A stretch of DNA of 5,482 bases. It comes from Acetobacteraceae bacterium (GTDB taxonomy: Bacteria > Pseudomonadota > Alphaproteobacteria > Acetobacterales > Acetobacteraceae). Below the pieces are notes generated by a model. The model saw only the letters and a program-made list of their open reading frames with translations, was not told where the DNA came from and searched no databases. Made by a program: the position numbers and the translations under genes. Shown here piece by piece: positions 5,185 to 5,482 of the stretch. The DNA lies in contig DAHWNE010000375.1 in NCBI GenBank assembly GCA_027340195.1, forward strand, positions 1 through 5,482, in the 5' to 3' direction. Positions within the stretch are counted from its first letter, which is position 1; every line of letters begins with the position of its first letter.

Positions 5185-5208
5185 TATTGTTGATATACCG
5201 CAACAATA
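5185..5208. repeat. AT-rich inverted repeat, possible operator upstream of ymdB
   Basis: Perfect 8-bp arms TATTGTTG (5185-5192) and CAACAATA (5201-5208) around an 8-base spacer (ATATACCG). It is a conspicuous AT-rich island in a very GC-rich region, 49-72 bp upstream of the ymdB start and about 40 bp beyond the end of the next gene on the same strand. The geometry suits a dimeric regulator. A role as terminator of the upstream gene is less likely because the stem is AT-rich and no T-run follows on the minus strand. Confidence 0.4.
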
Positions 5209-5245
5209 TGGGCGTGCGTCCGCGCTGCGGGATTGTCTCCCTCCC

Positions 5246-5482
5246 TCACTCTCGGAACGAGTACGGGATCGGCAGCAACTCCGGCGGCTTGAGGCCGCCC
5301 CCCAGCCAGACCGGCCGCTTGTCGTGGTTGTGACGCTTGTTGCGCGAGACCTCCCGCATCCGCTGCTGGAACGGGTGGTCGGGGAACATGCAGTATTTCC
5401 GCAGCACCTGCTCGTGGCTCATGATCTTCAGCCCGGCCAGGTAGTCGGCCCGCGCCTGCGCGACGGAGCAGCCCACCACCAG
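5246..5482 (-). CDS. unrecognised protein, C-terminal 78 residues
   Basis: Open reading frame from the right edge of the window to TGA at 5248-5246. Strongly G/C-ending codons on this strand mark it as real coding sequence. GTG codons at 5479 and 5476 could be starts, but the frame is open to the edge and there is no visible ribosome-binding site, so it is more likely the end of a longer gene. The segment contains a C/H/W-containing, basic stretch: KYCMFPDHPFQQRMREV, then SRNKRHNHDKRPVWLGGG and a terminal KPPELLPIPYSFRE. No membrane segment is seen. I do not recognise the family. It reads in the same direction as ymdB but is separated by about 110 bp that include the inverted repeat and candidate promoter, so it is probably a separate transcription unit. 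Confidence 0.6.
   Translation of the reverse strand: MVVGCSVAQARADYLAGLKIMSHEQVLRKYCMFPDHPFQQRMREVSRNKRHNHDKRPVWLGGGLKPPELLPIPYSFRE

Noticed and set aside
4597..5193. Plus-strand frame rich in Gly, Asp and Val opposite ymdB
   Set aside because: It is the complement of a well-supported ymdB with every catalytic residue present; composition is typical of an antisense shadow.
3239..5206. A single 655-residue open frame that would fuse sequence antisense-frame to ymdB with the RuBisCO-like protein
   Set aside because: The first 294 residues are Arg/Pro-rich shadow translation of ymdB in another frame. The family N-terminus of the RuBisCO-like protein starts at GTG 4324.

Overview
The window looks like chromosomal DNA from a very GC-rich alphaproteobacterium. 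The evidence is strongly G/C-ending codons, tight gene packing, a BadI-type ring-cleavage hydrolase, and a RuBisCO-like protein paired with a cupin as known from purple non-sulfur bacteria. A Rhodospirillales/Acetobacteraceae-type host is a guess, not something the sequence proves. No mobile element, tRNA, rRNA or CRISPR array is visible.

Left part (1-1246): a divergent pair. The 5' end of an AMP-forming acyl-CoA ligase (AliA-like, leaving the window at base 1, minus strand) faces badI (plus strand), the 2-ketocyclohexanecarboxyl-CoA hydrolase that opens the alicyclic ring to give pimeloyl-CoA. Together they suggest a cyclohexanecarboxylate / anaerobic-benzoate-type degradation locus. The roughly 150-bp gap between them holds a plausible sigma-70-like promoter for each direction, and an 11-bp palindrome lies between the -35 and -10 boxes of the ligase promoter.

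Middle part (1247-2880): after a 183-bp gap comes a short acyl-CoA dehydrogenase-family protein with a reduced middle domain and no obvious catalytic glutamate at the usual place. It overlaps by ATGA an XRE-type DNA-binding protein. The proline/arginine-rich tail of that regulator runs 119 bp into the convergent cupin gene and may be a frameshift or read-through artefact.

Right part (2762-5136, minus strand): a compact operon reading ymdB (metallophosphoesterase), then a type IV RuBisCO-like protein (GTGA overlap), then a cupin (TAG directly followed by ATG). The last two match the pair that, in Rhodospirillum rubrum, converts 5-methylthioribulose-1-phosphate via 1-methylthioxylulose-5-phosphate to 1-deoxyxylulose-5-phosphate and methanethiol (the methylthioadenosine-isoprenoid shunt). 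The presence of ymdB as first gene of this unit is the most unusual piece of context. Its start has no Shine-Dalgarno sequence but a TATACA box at the spacing expected for a leaderless mRNA, with an AT-rich inverted repeat further upstream.

Right edge (5246-5482, minus strand): the C-terminal end of an unrecognised protein that continues beyond the window.
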